Positions 56,337-64,000 of a stretch of 64,000 bases of DNA are shown here, piece after piece. Position 1 is the first letter of the stretch. The number at the start of each line of letters is the position of its first letter. The position numbers were made by a program, and so were the translations under genes. The stretch is taken from assembly GCA_018715525.1 (NCBI GenBank), contig DVLL01000021.1, forward strand, positions 186,001-250,000, read 5' to 3'. The DNA is from Candidatus Faeciplasma pullistercoris. GTDB lineage: Bacteria > Bacillota > Clostridia > Oscillospirales > Ruminococcaceae. A model generated the notes under the pieces. It ran no database searches, was not told the DNA's origin, and was given only the letters and a program-made list of their open reading frames with translations.

Positions 56337-57701
56337 TTGAGGCTTTTTTCGGATCAGAAGTACAATAAAATATTCCGCTACTGCCTCGCATTTACACTGC
56401 TGACGATACTCATCATAGCCGTCATATTCCAATGGGACAGAGCAAGCGGTCTGATGGCGAACATAGTTAGGATTTTTGAGCCTGTTATCTGGGGAGCTGT
56501 CATCGCGTTTATCATGAATCCGATAATGCACGCTACCGAAGGCTTTCTTCAAAAACGGGTGTTTAGGAAAAAGCCTCGCCCGAGACTTTCAAGGGCTCTT
56601 GGCATTATAGTTGCGTCAATAGTGATAATAGCTGTCATAGCTGCGGTAATACTGTCAATCATACCTGAAATCATATCCAATATCCCCGGTATTTACGATG
56701 GACTTGTAAACGACATTATTCCGGATATCCAGAGCTGGATCACACGGCAGCTTGAGAGCAATCCGAGCATAGCGGCTATCATCAACAACGAGCTAAACGA
56801 CATCACAATATCTATTAGACAGCTGGTGTCCAGCCTCGTCCCGCAGCTTACAAGCCTTTTAGCCAGCCTATTAAGCTTCGCGAACTCGGTAAAAAATTTC
56901 CTCTTCGGCTTTATCCTCGCGATATACTTCCTGTTCAGCAAAGAAAGCCTTCAGACGCAGACCAAAAAGGCGATCGTCGCAATATTCAGCGAAAAGGTAT
57001 ATCACAAAATATTCTCTCTTACATCAAACACAAATCATGTTTTTCTCAACTTTATCTACGGCAAAATTATTGACTCCACTATAATAGGAATTATCTGTGC
57101 GATATGCATGCTGATTTTTGGCATGCCGTATGTGATGATAATTTCTCTTATCATAGGAATAACGAATATTATCCCTGTTTTTGGTCCATTTATAGGAGCA
57201 ATACCGTCCGCTGTACTTGTCCTCATCGCCGAGCCGAGAAAGGTAATATGGTTTATTCTTTTTGTAATCGCATTGCAGCAGCTTGACGGAAACGTAATAG
57301 GTCCTAAAATTCTCGGAGACAAGATTGGTCTGCCCTCCTTCTGGGTACTCTTCTCCATTTTAGTGTGCAGCAGTATGTTCGGCTTCGTGGGAATGATTAT
57401 AGGCGTACCGCTCTTTGCGGTCATTTTCGATATTCTCAATGCAGTATTCAACAACCGCCTGAAAAAAAAGAACATGCCTGTTGACGATGACTATTACTCA
57501 ATGGCAGGAGTAAATATTGGCACAGTTACAAATTCGCCGCCTGAAGCGATAATAGATGAGCGCGCCTCAAATTCTGAATCTGTTGGCGCAGATGGATGCT
57601 CTGCATCGGAAACACCGGAAGCAAGCGGTGAAGCCGGTAGTGTGGCTGTCAGAACAGGCAGCAGGCTCCGCAATATCTTCAGCAGAAGAAAAAACAAATA
57701 A
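56337..57701 (+). CDS. AI-2E/PerM-family transporter (second copy)
   Basis: This is a ~454-aa membrane protein, paralogous to 37835-39028. Hydrophobic segments include YCLAFTLLTILIIAVIFQW, IFEPVIWGAVIAFIMNPIMH, ALGIIVASIVIIAVIAAVIL, FIYGKIIDSTIIGIICAICM, IIGITNIIPVFGPFIGAIPS and FSILVCSSMFGFVGMIIGVP; the TNIIPVFGPFIG block is the clearest family signature. The last ~60 residues are polar and Ala/Ser/Glu-rich, unlike the first copy. TTG 56337 is set as start (GGGAGAG 6 nt upstream); upstream in-frame starts at 56319 and 56322 lack spacing. Substrate unknown. Confidence 0.87.
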   Translation: MRLFSDQKYNKIFRYCLAFTLLTILIIAVIFQWDRASGLMANIVRIFEPVIWGAVIAFIMNPIMHATEGFLQKRVFRKKPRPRLSRALGIIVASIVIIAVIAAVILSIIPEIISNIPGIYDGLVNDIIPDIQSWITRQLESNPSIAAIINNELNDITISIRQLVSSLVPQLTSLLASLLSFANSVKNFLFGFILAIYFLFSKESLQTQTKKAIVAIFSEKVYHKIFSLTSNTNHVFLNFIYGKIIDSTIIGIICAICMLIFGMPYVMIISLIIGITNIIPVFGPFIGAIPSAVLVLIAEPRKVIWFILFVIALQQLDGNVIGPKILGDKIGLPSFWVLFSILVCSSMFGFVGMIIGVPLFAVIFDILNAVFNNRLKKKNMPVDDDYYSMAGVNIGTVTNSPPEAIIDERASNSESVGADGCSASETPEASGEAGSVAVRTGSRLRNIFSRRKNK

Positions 57702-57716
57702 CTTACCAATCAACTA

Positions 57717-57754
57717 ACAGCGGTTTAGCGATAATTTCGCTTTCCGCTGTTTTG
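57717..57754 (+). terminator. Terminator after the second AI-2E-family gene
   Basis: ACAGCGG pairs with CCGCTGT, with AGCG/CGCT inside, then TTTTGTT. Confidence 0.8.
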
Positions 57755-57950
57755 TTAATGCATTAAATTTCTTCGAAAATCCAGACTCGCTCCGCATAAA
57801 AAGTTGCATATAAATAAAAATACATTCTCCTTTCACCAAGCTATTTGTTATTTTCCCGATTAAAGTACAGCTTCTAAAAAGTCAAATCAGAGGCGCAGGA
57901 AAAGTGTGACTAATTATAAGTCTTCCGGGCAGACATGCTCGAAACCTCAA

Positions 57951-57989
57951 AACAAAGAAAAGCCCTGAAAGCAACTGCTTTCAGGGCTT
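57951..57989 (-). terminator. tRNA-Thr terminator
   Basis: A perfect 14-bp stem (AAAGCCCTGAAAGC with GCTTTCAGGGCTTT) around 4 nt, then TTCTTTGTTTTG on the minus strand; it starts at the tRNA 3' end. Confidence 0.9.
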
Positions 57990-58065
<76 letters not shown>

Positions 58066-58101
58066 AACCCGTTGACACGATCCGTCCGTGCAACGATGCT
58101 T

Positions 58102-58130
58102 ATTATAGACTATCAATATCCTTTTGTCAA
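58102..58130 (-). promoter_or_regulatory. tRNA-Thr promoter
   Basis: Minus strand TTGACA (58130-58125), 17 nt, TATAAT (58107-58102): full consensus. Confidence 0.88.
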
Positions 58131-58162
58131 GCCTTTTTTAAAAAATTTCCGAAAAATAATAG

Positions 58163-58549
58163 CTAATTTTCCATCCCGGTTTCAGATGCTTGTACAGCAT
58201 CAGCAGTAGTTTCTTCGCTTTGCATTTCTTCACCGTAAAAATGCTCTATTATCGCCTCAAGTATGGTATCTGAGATGCCGTTTATGTAGGTTAGCTCCCT
58301 TATATCCTTAAAGCCTCCCAGCGACTCCCGAAGGGTTATTATATCCAGCGAGCGCACTTCCCCTATCCCCTTTACCTCCATGAACTCCTCCTGCGTCGCA
58401 TTGTTTATAATTGACAGGTCAAGCTCAGGTCGCTCAGGGATTACAAACTCAGGAAGTGAATCTGCATCAGATGACAGCAGAAGGTTTATCCCGACCACGG
58501 ACGACACAAAGACCACCGTTATGACCGCGATAAGTATCTTCTCACCCAA
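58163..58549 (-). CDS. ComEA-like helix-hairpin-helix protein
   Basis: This is a protein of ~128 aa with one membrane segment at its N-terminus (ILIAVITVVFVSSVVGINLL) and an extracytoplasmic HhH pair: LSIINNATQEEFMEVKGIGE and then LGGFKDIRELTYINGISDTI. The layout matches ComEA, the DNA receptor of natural transformation, but without the linker length of the classical protein. I place the start at TTG 58549, where GAGGGA lies 6 nt upstream. The frame is open to 58627, but that would overlap the metK 3' end by 52 nt without a ribosome binding site. A role in DNA uptake is not proven; comEC and comEB are not in the window. Confidence 0.78.
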   Translation of the reverse strand: MGEKILIAVITVVFVSSVVGINLLLSSDADSLPEFVIPERPELDLSIINNATQEEFMEVKGIGEVRSLDIITLRESLGGFKDIRELTYINGISDTILEAIIEHFYGEEMQSEETTADAVQASETGMEN

Positions 58550-58575
58550 AGAAAATCCCTCGTTGGAAGTAATGT

Positions 58576-59748
58576 CTACAGCTTCAGCACGCCTTTGAGC
58601 TCGTTTGTTTTGTCTGTCTTCTCCCAAGGTAGATCCAAATCCTCTCTGCCCATATGTCCGTAAGCCGCGACCTGACGATAAATCGGTCTTCTGAGGTCAA
58701 GCGCGTTGATTATTGCTGAGGGACGAAGGTCGAACACCTTTTTGACCGCGCCCGCAAGCTCCTCATCAGGTACCTTTCCTGTACCGAAGGTATCTACTAA
58801 AAGTGATACAGGATGCGCTACCCCGATAGCGTACGCGAGCTGAATCTCGCACTTTGACGCAAGACCTGCGGCAACAATATTTTTTGCCACATACCTCGCG
58901 GCATACGCAGCCGAGCGGTCAACCTTGGTCGGGTCCTTTCCGCTGAAGGCTCCACCGCCGTGGCGGGAATATCCACCGTAGGTATCTACTATAATCTTTC
59001 TTCCGGTAAGACCGCAGTCGCCCTGAGGACCGCCTATTACAAACCTGCCGGTTGGGTTTACGTAATATATGGTCTTGTCATCGAGATACTCCGCAGGTAT
59101 AACCTCCTTGATGCATTTTTCAATTATATCCTGCCTTATCTGCTCCTGGGAGACGGCTGAATCATGCTGCGTGGATATTACGACAGTATCAATCCTTACA
59201 GGCTTTCCGTCCTCATATTCAACTGTTACCTGGCTCTTTCCGTCAGGTCTCAAATAATCAAGCGCTCCGCTCTTTCTCAGCTCTGACAGCTTCATCACAA
59301 GCTTGTGCGCATAATAGATAGGCATAGGCATGAGGGTAGGCGTTTCATCGCACGCAAACCCGAACATCATTCCCTGATCTCCTGCGCCTGTATCAAATGC
59401 GTTCTGCTCCCTGCCCTCAAGGGAATTGTCTACCCCCATGGCTATATCAGGAGACTGCTGATGTATCGATGTCAGCACAGAGCAGGTGTCACAGTCAAAG
59501 CCGTACTTGGCGCGGTCATAACCTATATCTCTCACTACCTCTCTCACTATTTTGGATATATCCAAGGACGCCTTTGTGGTGATTTCTCCGAGGCACAAAA
59601 CCAATCCGGTCGTGCAGGTGGTCTCACACGCGACTCTGGACTGCGGATCCTGCCTCAGGCACTCATCGAGGACTGCGTCTGATATCTGATCGCATATCTT
59701 ATCAGGATGACCCTCGGTCACAGACTCTGATGTAAATAAGCTTCTCAT
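58576..59748 (-). CDS. metK: S-adenosylmethionine synthase
   Basis: This is a ~390-aa cytoplasmic enzyme that makes SAM from methionine and ATP. It begins [20 protein letters not shown], has [17 protein letters not shown] (family signature 1) and [20 protein letters not shown] (signature 2), and ends with [21 protein letters not shown] 59748 (RBS AAAGGAAA) is the start; the frame is open further up but through the riboswitch terminator. The SAM-I riboswitch and promoter lie directly upstream, so high SAM stops transcription. Confidence 0.98.
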   Translation of the reverse strand: MRSLFTSESVTEGHPDKICDQISDAVLDECLRQDPQSRVACETTCTTGLVLCLGEITTKASLDISKIVREVVRDIGYDRAKYGFDCDTCSVLTSIHQQSPDIAMGVDNSLEGREQNAFDTGAGDQGMMFGFACDETPTLMPMPIYYAHKLVMKLSELRKSGALDYLRPDGKSQVTVEYEDGKPVRIDTVVISTQHDSAVSQEQIRQDIIEKCIKEVIPAEYLDDKTIYYVNPTGRFVIGGPQGDCGLTGRKIIVDTYGGYSRHGGGAFSGKDPTKVDRSAAYAARYVAKNIVAAGLASKCEIQLAYAIGVAHPVSLLVDTFGTGKVPDEELAGAVKKVFDLRPSAIINALDLRRPIYRQVAAYGHMGREDLDLPWEKTDKTNELKGVLKL

Positions 59749-59779
59749 TTTTATTTCCTTTCTCACAATTTGTGGTATC

Positions 59780-59929
59780 AAAAAAACGCCCGAATAACCG
59801 AGCGCAAAGAGTAACAACAAAAAGAACTATAAGCTCCCTCATCTTTCGGATAAACCGCTGGACTTGGCACCTTGAAAACAGGTTGCCGGGCTTCATAGGA
59901 CCAGATTCCTCCGCCGCTCTTGATAAGGC
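59780..59929 (-). ncRNA. SAM-I (S-box) riboswitch with terminator
   Basis: The aptamer runs from CCTTATCAAGAGC (59929 downwards) through GGCGGAGG, CTATGAAGCCCGGCAACC, AAGGTGCCAAGTCCAGC and GGTTTATCCGAAAGATGAGG to about 59836. These are the conserved S-box blocks, and the first and last pair as P1. The terminator GCGCTCGG/TCGGGCG is followed by seven Ts (59805-59780). This is a standard off-switch ahead of metK. Confidence 0.97.
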
Positions 59930-59947
59930 TGATTTAATTCAGTTTGT

Positions 59948-59976
59948 ATTATACAACATAAATTTAAGCATGTCAA
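59948..59976 (-). promoter_or_regulatory. metK promoter
   Basis: Minus strand TTGACA (59976-59971), 17 nt, TATAAT (59953-59948), with the palindrome TTGTATAATACAA over the -10. Confidence 0.9.
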
Positions 59977-59979
59977 CAA

Positions 59980-60488
59980 AGTTCGAAAAGTTAGCTCGCT
60001 TTTTCTGTAGGTATTACAACGATGAGTGACAGATAATGAAAAAAGAGCAGCGAATAGGAGACAAATGCTCTAAGGTTGAGTCATCCAAACAAAACCGAAA
60101 GGCATCAGCCACACTATTCGCTGTGAATAAGAATTACATATAACACGATATTTAAGCAAGCGGCAGCTGAGTTTTACTTTCAGCACGGAGTAACCGCTGC
60201 CGCAATCGGGTACAAAACAGAAAGACAAAATATCTGTCGCCGTCGCAAAAAGTATGACGGACTGGTTTTTACTCATTTGGCGATTTTGCCTCACAGCCCG
60301 CCGTGAGGCAAAGGCAGTACAATAATCTCTCTATCATACCTTTCAAACGCAAGTCTCCTAACTACGTCATTTTTCACTATTTTGTAACACGGCATTGAAA
60401 AAACGACATAAACGACATAGAAATATCTAAAATTTTGTATTTTATAAATTTTAAAACATATAAACTGCGTTCATAGCCGACCAGAGAT
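59980..60488. other. Gene-poor stretch with a transposase relic
   Basis: There is no intact gene. The plus-strand part at 60127-60306 looks like a decayed transposase HTH (listed separately). Around 60390-60410 the sequence AACGACATA occurs twice in tandem. A perfect inverted repeat TTTGCCTCAC / GTGAGGCAAA lies at 60285-60312 with no T run after it, so it is not a clear terminator. The rest is AT-rich and shows nothing else. Confidence 0.5.
60127..60306 (+). pseudogene. Relic of an IS transposase N-terminal HTH domain
   Basis: An open frame without a start codon reads RITYNTIFKQAAAEFYFQHG, then VTAAAIGYKTERQNICRRRK and KYDGLVFTHLAILPHSPP before a stop. This resembles the N-terminal helix-turn-helix of integrase-type transposases (pattern: ...YY..HG.TAA...y.isR..iyrW.kRYDG...SL..rS.RPH). 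No catalytic DDE part, no terminal inverted repeats and no start are present, so it is at best a fossil. Identification rests on pattern memory only. Confidence 0.45.
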
Positions 60489-60731
60489 TCAGACTTTGTC
60501 GCAGTCGCAAACAAAATCCTCGACCACGTCGCGTATATGTACACTCGACAGCTTCAGCGAATTGCACCGCCTTACCAGCTCACACGTTCTTTCCTTATCA
60601 AAGCTGAGATCGGCGCATGTAAAAATACGGTTGCCATCTTCATCATATGCAGCAATGCCGTAGACATTTTCCTGCCCACAGCATCCCTCCATACTTATTG
60701 CAGTCTCCACCAGTTCATACCTTACAGTCAT
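60489..60731 (-). CDS. Small cytoplasmic protein, DUF6514-like
   Basis: This is an 80-aa protein beginning MTVRYELVETAISMEGCCGQ, continuing NVYGIAAYDEDGNRIFTCAD and ending HIRDVVEDFVCDCDKV. GGAGGG lies 7 nt before the ATG at 60731; the frame is open to 60809 without support. The order YELVET...YGI.AY...G...D.S.D...c..LV..cN...L...H..DVVEDF fits a small clostridial family that I recall as DUF6514; I am not certain of that name. It has several cysteines, including a C-terminal CDC. Two tandem TGTCGA sequences lie ~95 nt upstream. Function unknown. Confidence 0.7.
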   Translation of the reverse strand: MTVRYELVETAISMEGCCGQENVYGIAAYDEDGNRIFTCADLSFDKERTCELVRRCNSLKLSSVHIRDVVEDFVCDCDKV

Positions 60732-60824
60732 TACTTTTCCCTCCAAATTGTTCATAAGCTTTGCACGTTTCAATATCATACATCTGTAACAGTATATAGC
60801 TTGACACATACTGCCTGCGAAAAA

Positions 60825-60841
60825 TGTCGAATTATGTCGAG
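60825..60841. promoter_or_regulatory. Two tandem Spo0A-box-like sequences
   Basis: The plus strand has TGTCGAA at 60825-60831 and TGTCGAG at 60835-60841, in the same orientation, 10 nt apart. TGTCGAA is the core of the Spo0A-box as I know it. They lie upstream of the small gene at 60731 and after pdp. Confidence 0.35.
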
Positions 60842-60908
60842 AAGGTATAAAAAATTTTTTTGACTGTAATTTAAGCTAATGATTCAAAAATGCCAAAAAT
60901 GCGTAATG

Positions 60909-62210
60909 CTAATCAACTTTACATATTATGGTTTTTTGATTTGGGACGGATTCTTCGGAATATTCAAGCGCATCAACGTAAATCTTGCTCGCTTCTTGCA
61001 GGAACGACTCTGTGTTTGAATAAAGAGTGGCTATAACGTCACCCTTACTAACCCTGTCACCTGTCTTAGCAGCTATTACAATTCCTGCGCTGAGATCGAT
61101 TTTGTCTTCCTTTTTTACTCTGCCGGCTCCGAGGATTGACGACGCCCTGCCGATCTCGGCGGTATTCATTCTGCAAATATAACCTGAGCTTGGTGATATA
61201 ACCTGCAAAGTATGTGCTGCTCTTGGGAAAAGCGACGTGTCGTCAAGCATGCGTACATCTCCTCCCTGAGCGGCTATCCACTCCTTGAGCTTCTCATATG
61301 CCCTGCCGCCGTCAAGCGCTTTTTCCGCTCTCAAATAAGCCTCGTCATGACTTATTCCCAAACTCATCGACAACATCGCTGCCGAAAGCTCAAGACAAAG
61401 CTTCCTGAGCTCCCCCTTTTCCTCGCACTTAAGAACCTTTATAGCTTCTATAACCTCAAGCGCGTTTCCTACGCTTGTGCCGAGCGGAATATCCATATTT
61501 GTTATAAGCGCCGAAATATTCCTGCCGCAACGCCTGCCTATGGCAACCATTCTTGATGCCAGCTCTTTCGCAGAATCAATGTCGGACATAAACGCGCCGC
61601 TGCCAGCCTTGACGTCCAGAACAATTGACTTTGCTCCGGAAGCGAGCTTTTTTGACATGATGCTCGATGCTATGAGCGGAATCGAATCCACCGTCGCGGT
61701 CACATCGCGAAGAGCATATATCTTTTTGTCCGCAGGAGCGAGGTTTCCGGTCTGACCTATCACAGACGCGCCGACAGTTCTCACTTGGGAGAAAAACTCC
61801 TCCTCGCTCAGGCTTGTGCGGTAGCCTGTAATGGCTTCAAGCTTGTCAACAGTTCCTCCCGTGTAACCGAGTCCTCTGCCTGACATTTTTGCTATTTTCG
61901 CGCCGCAGGAGGCGACTATCGGAGTTATTATCAGCGTAGTCTTGTCGCCCACACCGCCGGTTGAATGCTTGTCAACGCTAAGGCTGCCGAATTCGGACAA
62001 ATCCACCTTGTCGCCGGAATCAGCCATGGTATAAGTCATTTCGGCTGTTTCAAGATCGCTCATAGAATTAAAGCAGATAGCCATGAGCAGTGCAGACATT
62101 TGATAGTCGGGTATTTCGCCTTTTGTAAATCCGTTTATAACAAAGCGTATCTCCTCTGCACTCAGCTCCTGCCCTTTTCTTTTTTTAAGGATGATGTCGT
62201 ACATTCTCAT
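60909..62210 (-). CDS. pdp: Pyrimidine-nucleoside phosphorylase
   Basis: This is a 433-aa enzyme that splits uridine, deoxyuridine or thymidine with phosphate into base and (deoxy)ribose 1-phosphate. It begins MRMYDIILKKRKGQELSAEE and contains VDKHSTGGVGDKTTLIITPI (the phosphate-binding KHSTGG), KMSGRGLGYTGGTVDKLEAI (family signature) and KLASGAKSIVLDVKAGSGAF. The C-terminal domain (GDRVSKGDVIATLYSNTESF) is present. It is last in deoB-cdd-pdp, 16 nt behind cdd; RBS AGGAGAGG. Confidence 0.96.
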   Translation of the reverse strand: MRMYDIILKKRKGQELSAEEIRFVINGFTKGEIPDYQMSALLMAICFNSMSDLETAEMTYTMADSGDKVDLSEFGSLSVDKHSTGGVGDKTTLIITPIVASCGAKIAKMSGRGLGYTGGTVDKLEAITGYRTSLSEEEFFSQVRTVGASVIGQTGNLAPADKKIYALRDVTATVDSIPLIASSIMSKKLASGAKSIVLDVKAGSGAFMSDIDSAKELASRMVAIGRRCGRNISALITNMDIPLGTSVGNALEVIEAIKVLKCEEKGELRKLCLELSAAMLSMSLGISHDEAYLRAEKALDGGRAYEKLKEWIAAQGGDVRMLDDTSLFPRAAHTLQVISPSSGYICRMNTAEIGRASSILGAGRVKKEDKIDLSAGIVIAAKTGDRVSKGDVIATLYSNTESFLQEASKIYVDALEYSEESVPNQKTIICKVD

Positions 62211-62226
62211 TTTGACTCGCCTCTCC

Positions 62227-62664
62227 TCATTTTGATATATCGCCAGTCAGATGGTCCGGTCCGAAGCTTACAGGAAGAAGCTCAGAGAGTGTATAGCTAT
62301 ATACCTTGTCAGATGTTACAAGAATAATTTCAAAATCGTCACGGCAAAATTCTCTCATCACCTGCCTGCAAACTCCGCAGGGAGGAAACTGCTCCGCCGT
62401 AGGCAAGCATTCTTCTCCGTGAATCGACCTTCCGCCGCATATAGCTATTGCGGAAAAATCACGTTTTCCCTCGCTGACAGCCTTGAATATAGCTGTTCTT
62501 TCCGCACAGTTAGTGGCTGAGTAGCTCGCGTTTTCTATGTTGCAGCCGGTGTATACGCTGCCGTCCGCGCACAAAAGCGCCGCTCCGACCTTCACTCCTG
62601 AGTATGGCGAGTATGCGTTATTCATAGCCTTGATCGCAAGCTCTGCAAGCGAATTTTTATTCAT
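62227..62664 (-). CDS. cdd: Cytidine deaminase
   Basis: This is a 145-aa zinc enzyme that turns (deoxy)cytidine into (deoxy)uridine. It contains NAYSPYSGVKVGAALLCADG, GCNIENASYSATNCAERTAI (zinc Cys and catalytic Glu in CAE) and PPCGVCRQVMREFC (the PCxxC zinc cysteines). It is the homotetrameric short form. Its ATG overlaps the stop of deoB by 4 nt and its product feeds the pyrimidine phosphorylase encoded next. Confidence 0.97.
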   Translation of the reverse strand: MNKNSLAELAIKAMNNAYSPYSGVKVGAALLCADGSVYTGCNIENASYSATNCAERTAIFKAVSEGKRDFSAIAICGGRSIHGEECLPTAEQFPPCGVCRQVMREFCRDDFEIILVTSDKVYSYTLSELLPVSFGPDHLTGDISK

Positions 62665-63863
62665 GATTTAACCTCATTCTGTTTGTAAGGAGAATTTTCC
62701 CGGGAAATTATTTTCTCAAGAAAGCTTATCCCCTCTGTTGTATAGCTCACGCCCAGGTATTCGCACACCGACGCGGCTATATCCGAAAAGCTTTGTCTTA
62801 CTCCGAGATTAACAGGATCAACCGCGCTGCCGTATACCAGCATCGGCACATACTCCCTTGTATGGTCAGTGCTGACGTCTCCCGGGTCACAGCCATGGTC
62901 TGCCGTTATAATCAGCAAATCCTCATCCCGCATTTTGGGAACGAATCCGCCAAGCCATCTGTCAAATTCATTAAGCGCCTGCGCATATCCGACGGCGTTA
63001 TTCCTGTGACCGTAGACCATGTCATAATCAACAAGGTTGATAAACGCAAGACCGTTAAAGTCATCGTCTGCAAGTCTGTCAGTAGCCGCCATACACTCAG
63101 GATTTCCGTGAGCGGTAACGGCTTTTGTTATTCCTCTGCCGGCAAAAATATCAGAGATTTTTCCTACAGATATTACATCAAATCCCGCTGATTTTATCGC
63201 ATCAAGCATCGTCTCTCCGGTCGGCTCAAGTGAAAAATCCCTTCGATCGGCTGTCCTCACAAACTCCCCGGGTTTGCCCGTAAATGGTCTTGCTATTACA
63301 CGTCCAACTGCATTCTTGCCGGTTAAAATACGCCTTGCGATCATGCAGCAGTCGTAAAGCTCGCTTAAAGGCACCACATCCGTGTGAGCAGCTATCTGAA
63401 ATACGCTGTCTGCAGATGTATAAACAATAAGCTTTCCGGTTTTTATATGCTCAACGCCGTAATCTTTTATCACCTCTGTGCCGGAATATGGCTTGTTGCA
63501 GAGGACTCCCCTGCCTGTTCTTGAGGTAAACTCATCTATAAGCTCCTTGGGAAAACCGTTCGGATAGGTCGGAAATGGACTTTTTGAGATAAGACCGGCT
63601 ATCTCCCAATGACCCGTTGTAGTATCCTTGCCCATGGATTTTTCCGCAAGCTTGGCGCACGCGGCGTTCTGAGAAGGCTCCGTGCCGATAAAAGAAAGTC
63701 CGTCGATGTTGCCTATACCCATCTTCAGCATGTGGGGAATGTTCAGCCTGCCGGTATTGTAACAGCTTCTAAGGGTATTTGCACCTTCATCACCGAACAG
63801 CCCTGCGTCAGGAAGAGCCCCTGCGCCCACGCTGTCAAGCACAATTAAAAAAACTCTCTTCAC
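62661..63863 (-). CDS. deoB: Phosphopentomutase
   Basis: This is a 400-aa alkaline-phosphatase-superfamily enzyme that interconverts (deoxy)ribose 1- and 5-phosphate. It starts MKRVFLIVLDSVGAGALPDA with the metal-binding Asp, then DTTTGHWEIAGL (catalytic Thr region), VDYDMVYGHRNNAVGYAQAL and LLIITADHGCDPGDVSTDHT (metal Asp/His). The start is GTG 63863 behind GAGGAGGAG. It is first in deoB-cdd-pdp; together the three turn pyrimidine nucleosides into pentose phosphate. Transcription may begin in or before the gene at the right edge. Confidence 0.97.
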   Translation of the reverse strand: MKRVFLIVLDSVGAGALPDAGLFGDEGANTLRSCYNTGRLNIPHMLKMGIGNIDGLSFIGTEPSQNAACAKLAEKSMGKDTTTGHWEIAGLISKSPFPTYPNGFPKELIDEFTSRTGRGVLCNKPYSGTEVIKDYGVEHIKTGKLIVYTSADSVFQIAAHTDVVPLSELYDCCMIARRILTGKNAVGRVIARPFTGKPGEFVRTADRRDFSLEPTGETMLDAIKSAGFDVISVGKISDIFAGRGITKAVTAHGNPECMAATDRLADDDFNGLAFINLVDYDMVYGHRNNAVGYAQALNEFDRWLGGFVPKMRDEDLLIITADHGCDPGDVSTDHTREYVPMLVYGSAVDPVNLGVRQSFSDIAASVCEYLGVSYTTEGISFLEKIISRENSPYKQNEVKS

Positions 63864-63896
63864 ATTATACTCCTCCTCACCAGGTAATACTAAGCC

Positions 63897-64000
63897 TCAA
63901 AAATGCTTAGCTTTCTCAAAAATAACCGCTCCCGATACCGAATCATACTCAAAGCCCTCGTTATCATCCGCGTAATAAACTATCTCAGGGCAATACCAAA
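63897..64000 (-). CDS. C-terminal end of an unidentified gene
   Basis: The last 34 codons of a minus-strand gene are seen: WYCPEIVYYADDNEGFEYDS, then VSGAVIFEKAKHF and a stop at 63897. The remainder is beyond the right edge. The frame ends 33 nt before the deoB start, so it may be the first gene of the same operon. The fragment is too short to identify. Confidence 0.55.
   Translation of the reverse strand, partial: WYCPEIVYYADDNEGFEYDSVSGAVIFEKAKHF

Noticed and set aside
60035-60142. Plus-strand frame MKKEQRIGDKCSKVESSKQN and onward
   Set aside because: Only 35 codons, no ribosome binding site and no known family.
60285-60312. Inverted repeat TTTGCCTCAC / GTGAGGCAAA
   Set aside because: Considered as an IS end or terminator; there is no second copy, no target duplication and no T run.

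Overview
The window looks like a piece of chromosome from a Gram-positive Clostridia species, most likely a gut Oscillospiraceae/Ruminococcaceae-type commensal. The signs are strong AGGAGG-type ribosome binding sites, TTGACA-N17-TATAAT promoters, a CsoR/CopA copper module, DUF4364 and TSCPD proteins, and SAM-I and ZTP riboswitches. Other signs are a Gram-positive LexA box, IscS/NifU-type Fe-S genes fused in an operon with mnmA, lipoprotein glycosidases (GH10, GH127) and a cytoplasmic GH29. No plasmid, phage or CRISPR module is visible. Most genes are housekeeping; the unusual material is in regulatory leaders, broken genes and a local duplication.

Layout. 1-5.1 kb (all minus strand): the start of a Pit-type phosphate transporter, a TrkH/TrkA potassium uptake system driven by a KdpD/KdpE-like two-component system, and a broken gene of unknown function. 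5.3-10.1 kb: uvrB-uvrA with a LexA box. 10.2-12.3 kb: TSCPD protein, RluA-type pseudouridine synthase and an SDR oxidoreductase. 12.4-17.5 kb (plus): CotH-family lipoprotein, ABC-F ATPase, AraC regulator. 17.6-22.8 kb (minus): ECF sigma factor with a membrane-anchored partner, pnuC behind an attenuator-like leader, a small anchored protein and a serine hydrolase whose 3' end plus downstream promoter is duplicated. 23.0-27.8 kb (plus): a 512-aa protein of unknown function, RNase HI, and iscS-nifU-mnmA.

27.9-36.3 kb (minus): two-component system, GH127 beta-L-arabinofuranosidase lipoprotein, and csoR-copA with two operator-like repeats on the promoter. 36.4-47.9 kb (plus): PAP2 and DUF308 membrane proteins, an AI-2E-family protein, M42 peptidase and GNAT, an alpha-L-fucosidase-pyruvate kinase pair, and a one-carbon operon (ZTP riboswitch, FNT channel, glyA, fhs), then PspC. 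48.0-56.0 kb (minus): peroxiredoxin; CDF transporter-DUF3810-xylanase; YfbR-like nucleotidase with DUF4364; PcrA helicase. 56.3-57.7 kb (plus): second AI-2E-family protein. 57.9-64 kb (minus): tRNA-Thr, ComEA-like HhH protein, metK under a SAM-I riboswitch, a transposase relic, a small DUF6514-like protein, and the deoB-cdd-pdp nucleoside salvage operon, ending in the 3' end of an unidentified gene.

How the parts fit together: the ZTP riboswitch senses the purine/folate stress nucleotide and sits ahead of formate transport, SHMT and formate-THF ligase, so the operon supplies one-carbon units. The SOS box sits ahead of nucleotide excision repair. CsoR derepression by Cu(I) would switch on the exporter. 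The deo genes return deoxyribose and ribose carbon to glycolysis. The three glycosidases and pyruvate kinase fit a fermenter of plant and host glycans. I found no clearly new multi-gene system. The best candidates for undescribed biology are the pnuC leader RNA, the soluble protein carrying an OadB-like [12 protein letters not shown] motif, the recurrent dyads on -10 elements, and the partial duplication that re-wired promoters at 20.4-21.9 kb.
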